Shown: one piece after another, positions 14,218-25,120 of the stretch
How positions within the stretch are numbered: the stretch's first letter is position 1
Layout of the letters: the number at the start of each line of letters is the position of its first letter
From: Phallus indusiatus
Taxonomy: Eukaryota; Basidiomycota; Agaricomycetes; Phallales; Phallaceae
NCBI GenBank assembly: GCA_027605045.1
Contig: JAQFWX010000011.1
Location: 1,178,001-1,242,000 of the forward strand
Direction of reading: 5' to 3'
Length of the DNA stretch: 64,000 bases
The notes under the pieces: model-generated
The model's input: the letters and a program-made list of their open reading frames with translations, nothing else
Databases searched by the model: none
What the model was told of the DNA's origin: nothing
Made by a program: the position numbers and the translations under genes

Positions 14218-17200
14218 TCATTTTCTATGTTCAGTGTTGTTCTCCGTATCTTTGTCATCGCCAAAGTGGTATGTTAAAAAATTTGCAAGAATGTTCCACA
14301 GCTTGTTTCCACTGAGTTTACTCTCTTCCTGGGCTACACTTTGATCCGCTATTCTTGCAAGTCGACGGGCCTCGGTAGTGTCTCTCCGAGCAACAATACT
14401 ACTAGCCGGTGGATTTTCACCACTGACGGCCCATGACCAGCTCCAAGTGTTTGAGTCATCGCTCAAATCGCGTTCATGGTGACTGGAATCTTGAAGAAGA
14501 CGTTCTTGAAACTGGTCCTATAGCGTCTTAAAACTATGAAGTTTATCACGGAAAACGGAAACCTACTAGTGTCTTGGTTATTTCGCTCTTGGCTAATATC
14601 ATGTTTCTTTTACGTTGGGCATTAATCTTCTCTGTCATTGATCCAAACCGCTTGTCCCATTTCGATTGACCCAATAAAAATCGTTGGGCTGCAGCTTCGT
14701 TGATAATCCCTATATGATCTGCCGGGAAATCCAATACAGTCAACTCCTCGGAATTTATGGGTCTGGTGACACCACGAACAGAAACGCGTTCGCGTATAAT
14801 ATTCCCGGAAACGAGCTTCTCCTTTACAACATGTGAAAAAACAAAAATGTTAGAGAGTCGGTTGAGAAATACCTGGTTTTTGGAATAAAAGAAAGGGTCA
14901 CCAGCAGTTCCGGATTTAGTAGTCTGAGTAAATAGTTCTAAACCAACTTGAGAAGATATATCTGCAGGCTTTTTATGCCCAATGCTAATCAGCGATAACA
15001 AAGATCGATATCGACGTGGTTTCATTGTCGTGGAGGATGTAGACGTCGAGGAAGAAGTCGACGCCGAAGCTTGAGGGGCAACGCCTGATGAGGAAGTTGA
15101 CATTGAAGAATTAGGACTGATAGGTGTCTGAGGCACCATTGGAAGGTCATCGTCTCCTTTAGCGAAGTGTTTAGAGAATTCCGCAATCTAGCATGTGTCA
15201 AATAACTATTGCGCGTCCTAAAATAACGAGTTGAAGAGACTCACGGCTCGATAACAAAATTTAGCCTCAAAGATGACAATCACGTAAGTAAATGCATCGA
15301 TTCAAAACGTGTCTGGGTGACTTACGGGAGTAGTGAAAGAAAATAATGGTAAGACGTGACAAGATTCTATGGTTGATTTTAAGGGGGGCGATACGACGCA
15401 AAGAGTGCATACACAATACCATCATAAACCTGAAGATGCACAAAGGTTGGACTCATGGCGGGACTTCGAATTGGTGGATACAGTTTCTTTGAATCCTCGT
15501 GGATAGAATACTTGTCAGGATGCGCAGCCTTGTGGGCACTAGAACAAGATCATTAGCTGTGCGTCTAACATGTGGACAGTAACACTCGCAGGTAAATAAT
15601 TTCATCTCTCAAGACCTCCTTATCGCCAGCTATGATAAACAAAGGAGGCAGACCGCCAACATAGCTTAGTACTGGACTTATTAAAGGATGAACTAGTAGG
15701 TTGTTCGGGCAATATAATTGAATTTGTCGGTCCACGCTGAGCCGTTGTCCGTTCACAGACACGGGGAACGAAATTTCAGATTGCCAAGGTAACGGCAGCT
15801 TACCCGCAATATTCATTGGTAGAACTTCGCCCGTGATAGCGTCTTTAGCATCGACGGAGTGTAAATCGAGTAGATGATCGGATCCGGAACTGGGAGCTGT
15901 GGACGTCTCGCCTGCATGTCCCTCCGCCCGGTCAACAGAAACAGAGCTGCTTCCGCCTACAGTGGTTTTATCACGCCACTGAGTTACAACCTTATTTGCA
16001 AGTGTGACATGTCCAGCGACGGTTTGAAAGGTTTCGCGAACTTCGGACCGCACTTCTGTTGTTATGCTAACGGCGGGAGGCGGCCAAAGAACACTTGGTT
16101 TATGAAAGCATAGCCCGTACGGTGGAATTATATCCTAAATGAGTTGAGATACATGGGCATGAAATATAAGATAGCACATACCGAAGCCGTATTCTCCACA
16201 ATAGATGGGAACGAATGGGTCAAATCGCACCAAGGGCTAATCAAAACTGCACCGGATGGAGGTGGCAAACCAGTGTCACGAATAATCTAGTTTCTCTCTC
16301 TTTAGAGAAAAAAGATGAAAGAGCAATAGGACAAGGCACCTGCAATAATGCTAGACACAGCCCTCCACCAGCACTGTCTCCTGCAACAATAATGGACTCG
16401 GGAGGTATTGGAGTATGATGAGCTCCAGGGGGAGGGTCAATGAGATACAAATCTGGTGGAAAATCCTTGAGCAAGAACGGCGAATTAAATGTGAGAAGTG
16501 GACATTTTTACAAGCTGCAAGAAGATCCTGAAGCCCACAGGGGAAAGGGTATTGAGGAGCAAGGCGATAATTCACGGCTTGATAAATGCGAAACAGACGT
16601 CAGCTACTAATCTTGGTTTAACGAGATCGAGATTGATACCTAGCACCCGACCATTTATTTTTCGAGCGTACCGCTGCAAACAGTACCTATCCATCTTAAG
16701 AATCTCGAAGTTAAAATTAGACATATGCGTATATATACCTCTGCTGGTCGACCGAACCGAAATAATAGCCCCCTAGGCACATAGATCATCAGAAAACAGG
16801 TAGAACATTGAAAAAACATATATCAAAACCTCCGTGAGCGTATAACATGCATCTTGTACCGTCCATGTATGCTATACTGTCCTGGTCGCCTGATAAGCCC
16901 GAAACGTCATTCGCACTATCTGCTGTGTAATTGATGAAAAAAAAAAGGATCGGTAAAATGTTGTGTGAACAGTCAAATGATGATAATTACTTTGAGTTGT
17001 CTTTTGCTTTGACTGTCGCCTTCGGGACTGCATGTGAGATTTCTGGCATATCCATTGGCAATCAACACTGGAGTATCCCAAATATATCAAATCGAACCAT
17101 TTCAACAACGACCGGGAAAAGGTTCACCCATCAAGACCGCGCACTTGCCACCACTTTGTCCCTCCAACAACACGTGATGTCATGGTTTCCCCACCGAAAG

Positions 17201-17674
17201 CTTTGATCAAGTAATTGGCTGCTTTATCGCACATTGCTCTAGGAACTAGGAGGCGCTGCACAAAGATCCAGGGAGGTGCTGGTATGCGCGCATTTGAGAA
17301 CTCTTGAAGCTCCTCCACCGTATGTCTATATATCAAGTGTTTCGTTGAATAGCCTGGTTCGCTTTTTTCTTAGGAAGGAACACAGTACTTGGCTGCTTGG
17401 CTTAGGAATGACTACAAAAATCACTTGGTTTAGTATCCCGCTATGTGATACTTTGGTAAATGAGCACTCTCACCTTGACGATTTGGAATCCTTCCTGCCA
17501 TAACAGATCCTTCTTCCCCTTTAATCCGTCTGCGGAAGATGATGATGATGCGCCAGTCTTGGGATCTGACGTGCTACGGTCACCATGATGGCGATCTAAG
17601 TAATGTTTGAAGAAGGTTTCTATGAAAACTGGCCCAAATTTCAGTCCGGCTTCGGCGGTAAGTAAGTTGGGCAT
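14218..17674 (-). CDS. HSL-type (GDXG) lipase/esterase with long C-terminal extension
   Basis: Alpha/beta hydrolase of the hormone-sensitive-lipase family, which hydrolyses carboxylic esters. The N-terminus (MPNLLTAEAGLKFGPVFIET) leads into GFQIVK and EELQEFSNARIPAPPWIFVQ. The oxyanion-hole motif is split by an intron: LYAHGG joined to GYYFGSVDQQ. Then come YRLAPQYPFPCGLQDLLAAC, the nucleophile motif IIVAGDSAGGGLCLALLQV, PPLFIIAGDKEVLRDEIIYL (Asp region) and FVHLQVYDG with a following HVL (His region). After the fold come AKFCYRA and IAEFSKHFAKGDDDLP and about 280 more residues, Ser/Thr-rich and then helical, ending near DNTEHRK-like sequence at 14218. The start at 17674 is the first ATG in the right frame but an earlier exon cannot be excluded. 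It has about a dozen exons. Role in storage-lipid or sterol-ester turnover is inference. Confidence 0.75.
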
Positions 17675-17870
17675 AAACTCAAGTGTAGTAAAGGTGATAG
17701 TTAATGAAACGTGTAGCAGTTAAGATGATGATGCGCCGTCACTGTGACGTGCAGTGACGCAAGTGCTCAAAATAGCGAAGACAGTTACCAAAGCCGCGCG
17801 CAGGTGAAACGTTTAGTAGCAAAAAAGGATGATATTTTTTAAAATAATGAGAAATGATAAAATAAATAGA

Positions 17871-18892
17871 TCAATAGCCTGCCGCGCCTGGCGCAGTAGT
17901 ACCCTCCCTCTTCAGTTTCAGCAAAATGTCACGATACCTAGACAATTCAAATGAGATATGTTCCTTCAATATATTGCTAGAGCGCTCACCTGCTCAGGTC
18001 AGTTGAAGCACTGCCCGTTTGTGCAATGATAGTTTTACTCTGAGAGTTTTCGAGACCAATAAGATCACAAATACGTGACCAAGTCGTTCCAGCACTCAGA
18101 GAGTCCGCCAAAGTTGCCAGGTAAGCAGCTTCCGTTTCCCTGCATCGTTGTCAGAAATGAGTAATGCGTGTGTGTCAAGAACAACGCACTTGTTTTCTTT
18201 GATCTGCCGTTCTTTTTTGGCGTTATACTCTTCATAGAACTGATCAATAGAATTTCGTGCATTAGCAATGGTTTCTCTCTTCTTGCGTTCCGATTCTTCG
18301 TCACGCAGTGCTATGGCTTCAGCTTGTTCATCTCGCCACCTTCTGTAGTTTTGAGTCGTTGTTAGCATGTGCAAGCCAACCCATTCGGAGGTTATAAACC
18401 ACTGCTCACCTAATCACTTCGGGTTCTTCTTCGTCCTCAACCGATGTTTGTAGTATCGGTGTCGAAATGACTTGTGGACGAGGAGCAAAAGCGGGGGTCG
18501 ATGGGAATGTATTGTTGATAGGGGGTGGTGAAATCTAAAGAAATAGGAATCAGAAAAAAAGGAAAAGAAAATAGTTCTAAAAAAAGGCAAGAGCTCACAG
18601 TTGTTCCAATATCCGGGAACGCACTCTCGAATGTCCCAATCTCATCGTCATTACCCGTAACTCTAATTGCAGGAGGTGGAGGAGATGCAAAATCATCGAA
18701 AACGAATCCGCTGCTGCTAGGACCTTGAGGTACGACGGGGGGAGGAGGAATGTCACCGCCATCTAGACTGATATCGGGAAACGCAGAGGCTGCACGATCA
18801 AAATCAATGTCTCCGAGATTTCCTCCACCCTCGGTAGAACCAAACGTGTCTCCCAACAGTTCACGTTCGCGAGCGAGAAAATCGTCCGACAT
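17871..18892 (-). CDS. CLC1: Clathrin light chain
   Basis: The light chain binds clathrin heavy-chain hubs and regulates coat assembly in endocytosis and at the trans-Golgi. The spliced protein starts MSDDFLARERELLGDTFGST, has the acidic, Pro-rich N-terminal part with repeated AFPDI (three copies, e.g. SAFPDISLDGGD and ESAFPDIGTT), and then the central charged helix WRDEQAEAIALRDEESERKK with SIDQFYEEYNAKKERQIKEN, the heavy-chain-binding coiled coil. The tail has TWSRICDLIGLENSQSKT and, after a last intron, YRDILLKLKREGTTAPGAAG, then a stop at 17871. The WxRICDLI and the terminal LLKLKRE are the conserved end of fungal light chains. There are four introns. All phases checked are consistent. 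Confidence 0.92.
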
Positions 18893-19393
18893 TTCTAAGT
18901 ACGAGTTTTTTTTGGTATTGCCTAGAAGGAGAAAAGGTTCGGTTTCCGTAAGCGGCAAAGCCTGTCGGCATGGCGCGGCAACCTGAGTCCACAGAACAAA
19001 TGCAGAACAACTTCCACAATAATTAAGCATATTTTCCCGACATTTTGCTGTTTGAAATATGGCCTTTTTCTTTGTTATTTTTTTTTACAGTAATTTACTG
19101 TATGTTAGTTTCTCTTTTTTTTCCACTAATAAAACACAACTACAATTCTCGCAAACTAACATGGGTATAAGCAAACGGGGGAAAGGGAAAAAAGCAAGCC
19201 CTCTTAAACAGTGAAGGCCCTTCTAGAGCAACCAGCGACAGGACACCAAACGGGAAGAACAATACATGACAAGCAGATAAGTCAGGGGGAAAAAAGGAAA
19301 AAAGATAAAGGAGAAGATAAACAAAGAAAAAAAGAAACTAAAGGAGGGGAGGCGCGCGCCGAAAAAAAAATGAACGAGTCGGCCAACCAATAA
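18893..19393. other. Intergenic region with purine-rich tract
   Basis: About 500 bp between the start of the clathrin light chain gene and the stop of the homeobox gene (both minus strand). It includes a T-rich run near 19075-19125 and a long A/G-rich tract near 19270-19370 on the plus strand, that is a polypyrimidine tract on the minus strand downstream of the homeobox stop. No gene seen. Confidence 0.5.
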
Positions 19394-22217
19394 TTATCTG
19401 GGTGGTTGTTCAGGTAATATTGAATCCATGGCAGCAAATGTATCGTAGGTTAGAGGTTCTTGAGAGGTATCCGATGAGAAATGTACACCTTCGACTCCCG
19501 ACATGTCCATATCCATTTGTGACATCATAGGATCGCCTGTTTCAAGTTGCATATCGCTACTAGACACCATATCCGCGTCCATTTCCGACAAATGGTGACT
19601 AATTGGGGGATTAATATTGGTAGTGCTACCGGGCAGCGATGTTCCCTTGTGTAATGTTGAGGGATCAAAAGCGGCTGTCAGTAGTGGAGGGGAATTTGAA
19701 CGAAAGATGGATCCTGTAGAGGCTCTAAACGACGTTGATGTCATTGACGGGTTTGACGAATGATGAGGATACTGAGGATGTGGATGTGAATGTGGATGAT
19801 GATCGTGATGTTGGTGTTGGTGTTGTTGCTCGTACGTGTTTGGAGAAGCAATATACCTCAAACGAGGCTCGGAAGCCGAATACGGTCGAGGCGCGATGGC
19901 ATGGGAAATGGGGACTGTTGTATAATCTGAGATGGGCGATGAAACTTCCATTGCTGCTGTGGAAGACGTTGATGATATATGAGGAAGCGAATGAGAGTGA
20001 GAAGGAGCGGAAGAGGATGAGGATGAGGACGAAGAAGAAGAGGAGGAGATGGCACTGGTCGAAGAGGTAGCGGCTGAAGGAAATGAGCGAAAAAAGGAGA
20101 CTGGGGGATGGGGATAGGGGTTGGCGAATGTCATCGACCGTGAGGAGTTGGGTCCAAAGGTATTGCCTTGTTGATGTATGTTAGAGGAGGAAGAGGACGA
20201 CGACGACGAAAATTCGGATCGAGATCCTGCGGGTAGTAAAGAGTAGTTTGGAGGACCAGAAGATGATCGCTTGCGACCATGGACTAAATGCGCAGCATTT
20301 AGATGGAATTGAAAGGGAGATGTCTCTGCATTGGCGGCGGTAGTTGCAGCTGGAGTAGCGGTAGGGTCTATTGTGGTAAGTGGCGGTTGTGGAATGTGCA
20401 TCATTGGCATTGCCGTGATTATGGGTGGTGGTGGTGGTGGTGGTGGTTGCTGTTGTGTCAGTAATGGCGGTTGTGGTTGTGATTGCTGTGGCGGGGGAAT
20501 TACTGTTGGTGTAGATGAGGTCATAGAAGATGATGAGGATGAAGAGGATGAGGAGGTATGGAGGGATTTCAAAACTGTCATGAGTGGACCCGGTGCACCA
20601 ACAAGATCATGTCTCAAAATTTTACTCGCTTGCTGGCCTTCTGTCCAATCAGCACATTTTTTCCATAGCTTAGGAGATACGGAAGAAGATGAGGAGGAGG
20701 GGTTCAAAGGAGGAATATGAATATTATCGCTTGAATTGGTATTGTCAATAGCTGCGGTGGGTGAAGCGGCAGCCTCGAGAAAAAATATTGGGGGACGTGA
20801 GAGATAAAACGATGCAATACCTTGACCTGCAGCGGTGCTGGCAAAAGTCGTGTTAATTATGGAATCGAACGGAATTTCCATTTTGAATCCATAGCCGTTG
20901 GAATAAATAAACCACATGAAGCATTGTTTCGCGTAGGAAACATAAGCGAGAAGATCATGCTGTCCAAGGGTGGCAGATATGCGACGCCAACTGCCGATAG
21001 TTAGATCAGTACAGGGGAGGAAGGTGACGGCCGCTATAATAGGCGAGAGTTCCAGATTAGCGATGAATGAAATGAAAATTTTGGAAATCCAGAAAAAAAA
21101 GCAAGTTAGCAGGGGCGGCAGTAGGCTATGAATAAATAAATAGACTCACGGTCGTCTTCGTGAATGAGGGAATGAAGGTCGACGCCGAGAGGCGGGTGAG
21201 CATAGTCTGGGGGAGTACCTGGTGGGGGACTGTCACCTCCAGAATGAGGAGAGTCACGAAAGCCCAATTTACCCTTTCCCTCGAGAGTTTTTGCCTTTGC
21301 CCGTCTGCAAAGAAATAATGAATTATGATTGAGGATTTTCAGATGATGATTAATAATAGAATAGAGTGGAATAGAAATATATATAAATATAAAAATAGAC
21401 ATGGGAGATAAAGACAGACTATTTACCTATTTTGAAACCAGATTTGAGTTTGACGTTCCTGCATACCTAAAAGCTCGCTGATCTCTTTTCTCCTTGCTGC
21501 AGTGGGACTACGGTCCATGGCGAAGAGACGTTCCAAATGAGCGAGTTGTTCGGGGGTGACACGAGAGCGTTTCCTTTTCTCCCTGGTTTCGGAGGGATGG
21601 CGCGCGGATGTGGACGCGGATGAAGAAGAGGAAGAGGCGGCGACGGCGGTGGCAGTGTTGGAAGGACCAGAAGTAGTAGTAGTAGTAGCAGCAGCACTGG
21701 TGGTGGAAGAGGTGCTGAGAGTAGTGGCAGTGGCAGCCGCCGTGGCGGCAGAGGAGGTGACAGGGGAGGTGGCGGTTGAAGTGGAGGCAGAGGCGGAAGA
21801 GGAAGTAGATGAGAAGTCGTTAGCAATGGAAGGGGTGATAATTTTTGGGGGATTTGCAATAGTAGCTGAGCGAGTTCTTAAGGAAGAGAGGGGTGGAGGG
21901 AGAGATGATGGATTGGGTGAGTAGGTTGTAAGAGCGCGAGGGCGCGTTGAAATTGAAGATGATGATGGGGTGGACGAGGTGGAGGGAGCCGAAGTGGCAC
22001 GTGAGGTATCGACATGAGGAAGGAGAGGAGGAGGAGGAGGAGGAGCGTGAATGATGGGCGGGGCAGACGACGAGGAGGAGGATGTCTGAGCAAAGGACAT
22101 TGAGTCAGGCTGGACTAGAAAATCCGAAGAGAGGTGGAGAAGATGGTTTTGTTCGGAAGGATTATCTGGGGAATGCAGGCTCTTTGCTATTAGAAACATG
22201 TTGAGATGGGGAAACAA
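19394..22217 (-). CDS. Homeodomain transcription factor (fungal hom/phx1 type)
   Basis: Sequence-specific DNA-binding regulator. The homeodomain reads SETREKRKRSRVTPEQLAHL, ERLFAMDRSPTAARRKEISE and RQTQIWFQNR, and an intron (about 21309-21428) then joins it to RAKAKTLEGKGKL, inside the recognition helix. A second conserved fungal block follows after another intron: AVTFLPCTDLTIGSWRRISA, then HDLLAYVSYAKQCFMWFIYS, NGYGFKMEIPFDSIINTTFA and LWKKCADWTEGQQASKILRH. The rest is low-complexity Ser, Pro, His, Ala and Thr runs coming from trinucleotide repeats. Relatives in Schizophyllum (hom genes) act in dikaryon and mushroom development, and S. pombe phx1 acts in stationary-phase survival; any such role here is inference. 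The true start may be any of three in-frame ATGs (22217, 22199, 22103 region). Confidence 0.88.
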
Positions 22218-23246
22218 AGTGAATACGAATTAAAGGACAATGCATATATGGAGCAAAACGTACGCTCCATGACGGCGAAGTCCCACGCCGGTGTGTTTGC
22301 TAGTAAAGCAGTCGCCAGGATGAGATAAAAGGGGAGGAGAGGGTAGGGGGAGGGAAAGATAGCGCCAGCTGGGTAGGAGCAGACGGAGGAGGAGGAGGAA
22401 GAGGAAGGAGGAGGAGGAGGAGAACGAACGACCAAGCGAACTCGAGCAAGGAATACGAAGGACTAGAGGAGAAGAAAGAGGGAAAAAAAGGAAGGAGAAG
22501 AGGACACGAAAAACTGAACCGGAGCTGCAACAGGCCAGCCCGCCGCGAATTCGGTGATTGGATGTGCAGGTGACGCGAGGGGGATTCACGAGGACAGTGG
22601 CCAGGGGAACGGCGAGGGTGGAGGAGGGCCGAGAGCACGCTCACAGAAAGAGAGAAAAAAAATTATATATAAAAAAAATAAAATGGGTGTGTGTGTTGTG
22701 CAGCGAATTAAAGGTGTAAAATGTTATTTATTTTGGCATTTGAGAATGAGAGAGAGGCAGGTTGACACTCTGGAAACACAGTACGATGAGATCACGGCCG
22801 AAGAAGACAGAGCCTCGGCCTCTCTTGAGTCGAGAAAAAAATGGAAAGGAAGGATAGGAAATAAAAAAAAAAAGAACAAAAAAAAATGAAAGAAAAAAAA
22901 ACAGAAAAAAAGCAGTACGTAAGGGCAGAACGGACCGCTGATCTTTTTTTGGAGGATGGCGGCCACGCGACGCATACCCTTGCTGGGTTCCTGACTCGGT
23001 GGTCTCCCTGGCAAGTTTTTTTTTCTCCTGGAAACGGTGAGACAGCGGGTGGGAGACTCATTTCTAAATTAGGAAGCTCTGATTCGTCCGCCAAGTGAAC
23101 ATGGTAGTTTGCCCTTTTTAGGAAAAGTCTATATCTACCACCCTGGGTATACTTACGTAACAGATTGAACACAACACAGAACATGGAACATGGAACAAAG
23201 TTGCAAGACAGCAACAACAGAACAATAATTAATACATACAACAACA
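22218..23246. other. 1-kb intergenic region: homeobox promoter/leader and U1-70K 3' flank
   Basis: No gene is seen. The part nearest the homeobox start (22370-22500) is GA-rich on the plus strand, so CT-rich on the coding strand, as is common in long basidiomycete leaders. An A-rich stretch with short poly-A runs follows (22640-22920). The stretch 23153-23246 would be coding only if the U1-70K frame break described below is real and read through. Confidence 0.45.
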
Positions 23247-24740
23247 TTACATTCTCCGTCTTTTGGCATCTCGTTCGTCATATGGTCCCATTCCACTCCC
23301 ATCCCGTTTCTCCGGTCCTCCATCCCCCATATGCATGAATCCTCCCCCTCCTCCTCCTCCCCCGCCGTACCCGCCTCTTGGCATAAATCCTCCTCCTCCT
23401 CCTCCCCTCGAAATCCTCTTCCTCCCCCGCCGCGATCGGACCCATGTCCCCCTCGGAATCCTCCTCCCCCTCGAAACCCTCCTCGATCACCTGAAAATAC
23501 ACACGCACACGCGTGCAACCAATCAGTATTACATCATCATTATTATCATCACCAACACAACCACAACCACCATCATCAACTGTCAAGACGATTTCACTTA
23601 CCTCCTCCTCCTCCTCGGCCGTAACCACCACCTCCCCCACCCCCTCCTCCTCCTCCCCGTCCACCCCCTCGAAATCCACCACCACCACCACCACCACCAC
23701 CTCCCCCTCCCCCGCCTCCACCCCCACTTCGCCCACTTACTGCTATCGGCGGCTCAACCTTGGGTCGTCCTCCCAGTCCCCCTCCTAATCGTCGCGGTTT
23801 CCACCCCCTTACCGTTCTTCCTCTTTCCACGTCTACCAGTATTTTCTTCCCTAGGATAACCATGCCGTCTGCTTCTTTGTAGGCAGCTGTACCATGAACA
23901 CGACCACCACAGAATAAAAAGTACGATATAAATAAATTATATGTGAAAATCAGGAAAGAAAGAAAGCAAAAAGAGAAATGCAAATAGTGAATTATCAATG
24001 ACAAAAAAAAATATACCCATATCAGTTATAGCCCGTAATTCTCAATACCTTGTTTCGTCATGGAAAATACAATTTACCTTTCATATCTCGTTCTCGTTCG
24101 TACACCAAGAATGCGTATCCACGACTTCGATTTTTCTTGTCTCGGACAACTCTCACCCGTTCCAATGGACCAAATTGTTCAAAGTGCCGGCGAACATCAT
24201 TGTCAGTGGCATTTTTGGACTAAGTAGTAGGGAAAGAAATAAATTGAGAACAAGTTTCCATGTCCGGCTTCACTCCACTTACCAGTCTTGAAATAAACAA
24301 CGTCTTGTAAGGATCACCTACTGCCTCCGAGTCTTCGGCTGGCGCATCTAAAAAAAAAATACAGAAAGTGAGATCATCTATTCACTCCCCGGGCCCTCCA
24401 AATAAAATATCTCACAATTTTCTTTGGCCTTTTTGAAAAGCTCTTCCTTCTCCTTTTTCCTTTTTTCTCTTCGAATTTCTCGAACCGTCTCCTCTGCAAA
24501 CGTAAACGTTTGCTCCTCCCCTTCTTCTCGTTCTTCCCCCGTTGTCATCCCATCCACGTTTTGCCCAGCCGTAATCAGTCCGACCGTGTTCTCTTCTTGT
24601 ATATGTGCTAGAATCGCCGCTACGCCACTCACATTCTTCGGCCGTACTCGATCTAGGTCTCGTCCAACTGGCTTTGAATATGGCAAAGGCGGTCGAGGTG
24701 CAAACAACTTGAGCAAATTCGGTGGCAGGAGATGCGTCAT
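23247..24740 (-). CDS. SNP1: U1 small nuclear ribonucleoprotein 70 kDa (U1-70K), frame broken in Gly/Arg tail
   Basis: U1-70K binds stem-loop I of U1 snRNA and helps select 5' splice sites. Exon 1 starts [20 protein letters not shown], then [20 protein letters not shown]. After an intron the RRM follows: [10 protein letters not shown], then [20 protein letters not shown], then [20 protein letters not shown] (RNP2 and RNP1 present). [20 protein letters not shown] and [13 protein letters not shown] end the conserved part. The tail is RGG-rich. After the last splice the frame gives [20 protein letters not shown] and GGGGRGFRG, but at 23390-23407 it slips into a Glu run. A one-base shift restores [12 protein letters not shown] and an ending [10 protein letters not shown] with stop at 23247. 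Unshifted, the frame stops at 23153. The coordinates given assume the shifted end. Confidence 0.88.
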
Positions 24741-25120
24741 ATCGCCTCGCTGGCCTTTTGATAAGGGGTTTTAAATTTCTTTTGATAGAAGAAAGACAAA
24801 GACAAAAGATAGGGAAAAAACACGAAAAGAGGAACGTGAAGAACAACGGGCAAGAAAAATATCGAATGCCCTAAGGCCTCAGCGGATGCAACCTTCAAAA
24901 GATGAAGAGTATATCCCTTAAAAAAGTCTTACTCGAAAATGGAAATAATCGTATCGGAGTTTCAATTCCCGCCGCCTCTCTGCATTAATCCATAATAGCT
25001 CTTCGCGCATAGCCCTTTGTGTTCCGCTTTCCACTTGAGAGAGATACATACAAATATATATATAATATATGGTCGACAACCTCTCTCGAAGCTACTAAAA
25101 ACACATATTTCAAAAAAAGG
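24741..25120. promoter_or_regulatory. Divergent promoter of U1-70K and the bromodomain ATPase
   Basis: About 380 bp between two divergent starts. An AT-rich TATA-like run (tatatataatatat) lies at 25054-25069, about 55 bp before the ATPase ATG. No other gene was seen. Confidence 0.4.

Noticed and set aside
20331..20720. 129-codon Gly/Val-rich ORF on the plus strand
   Set aside because: Antisense of repeat-coded Pro and Ser runs of the homeodomain protein.
23263..23859. 198-codon Pro/His-rich ORF on the plus strand
   Set aside because: Antisense of the U1-70K RGG tail; the repeats alone keep it open.
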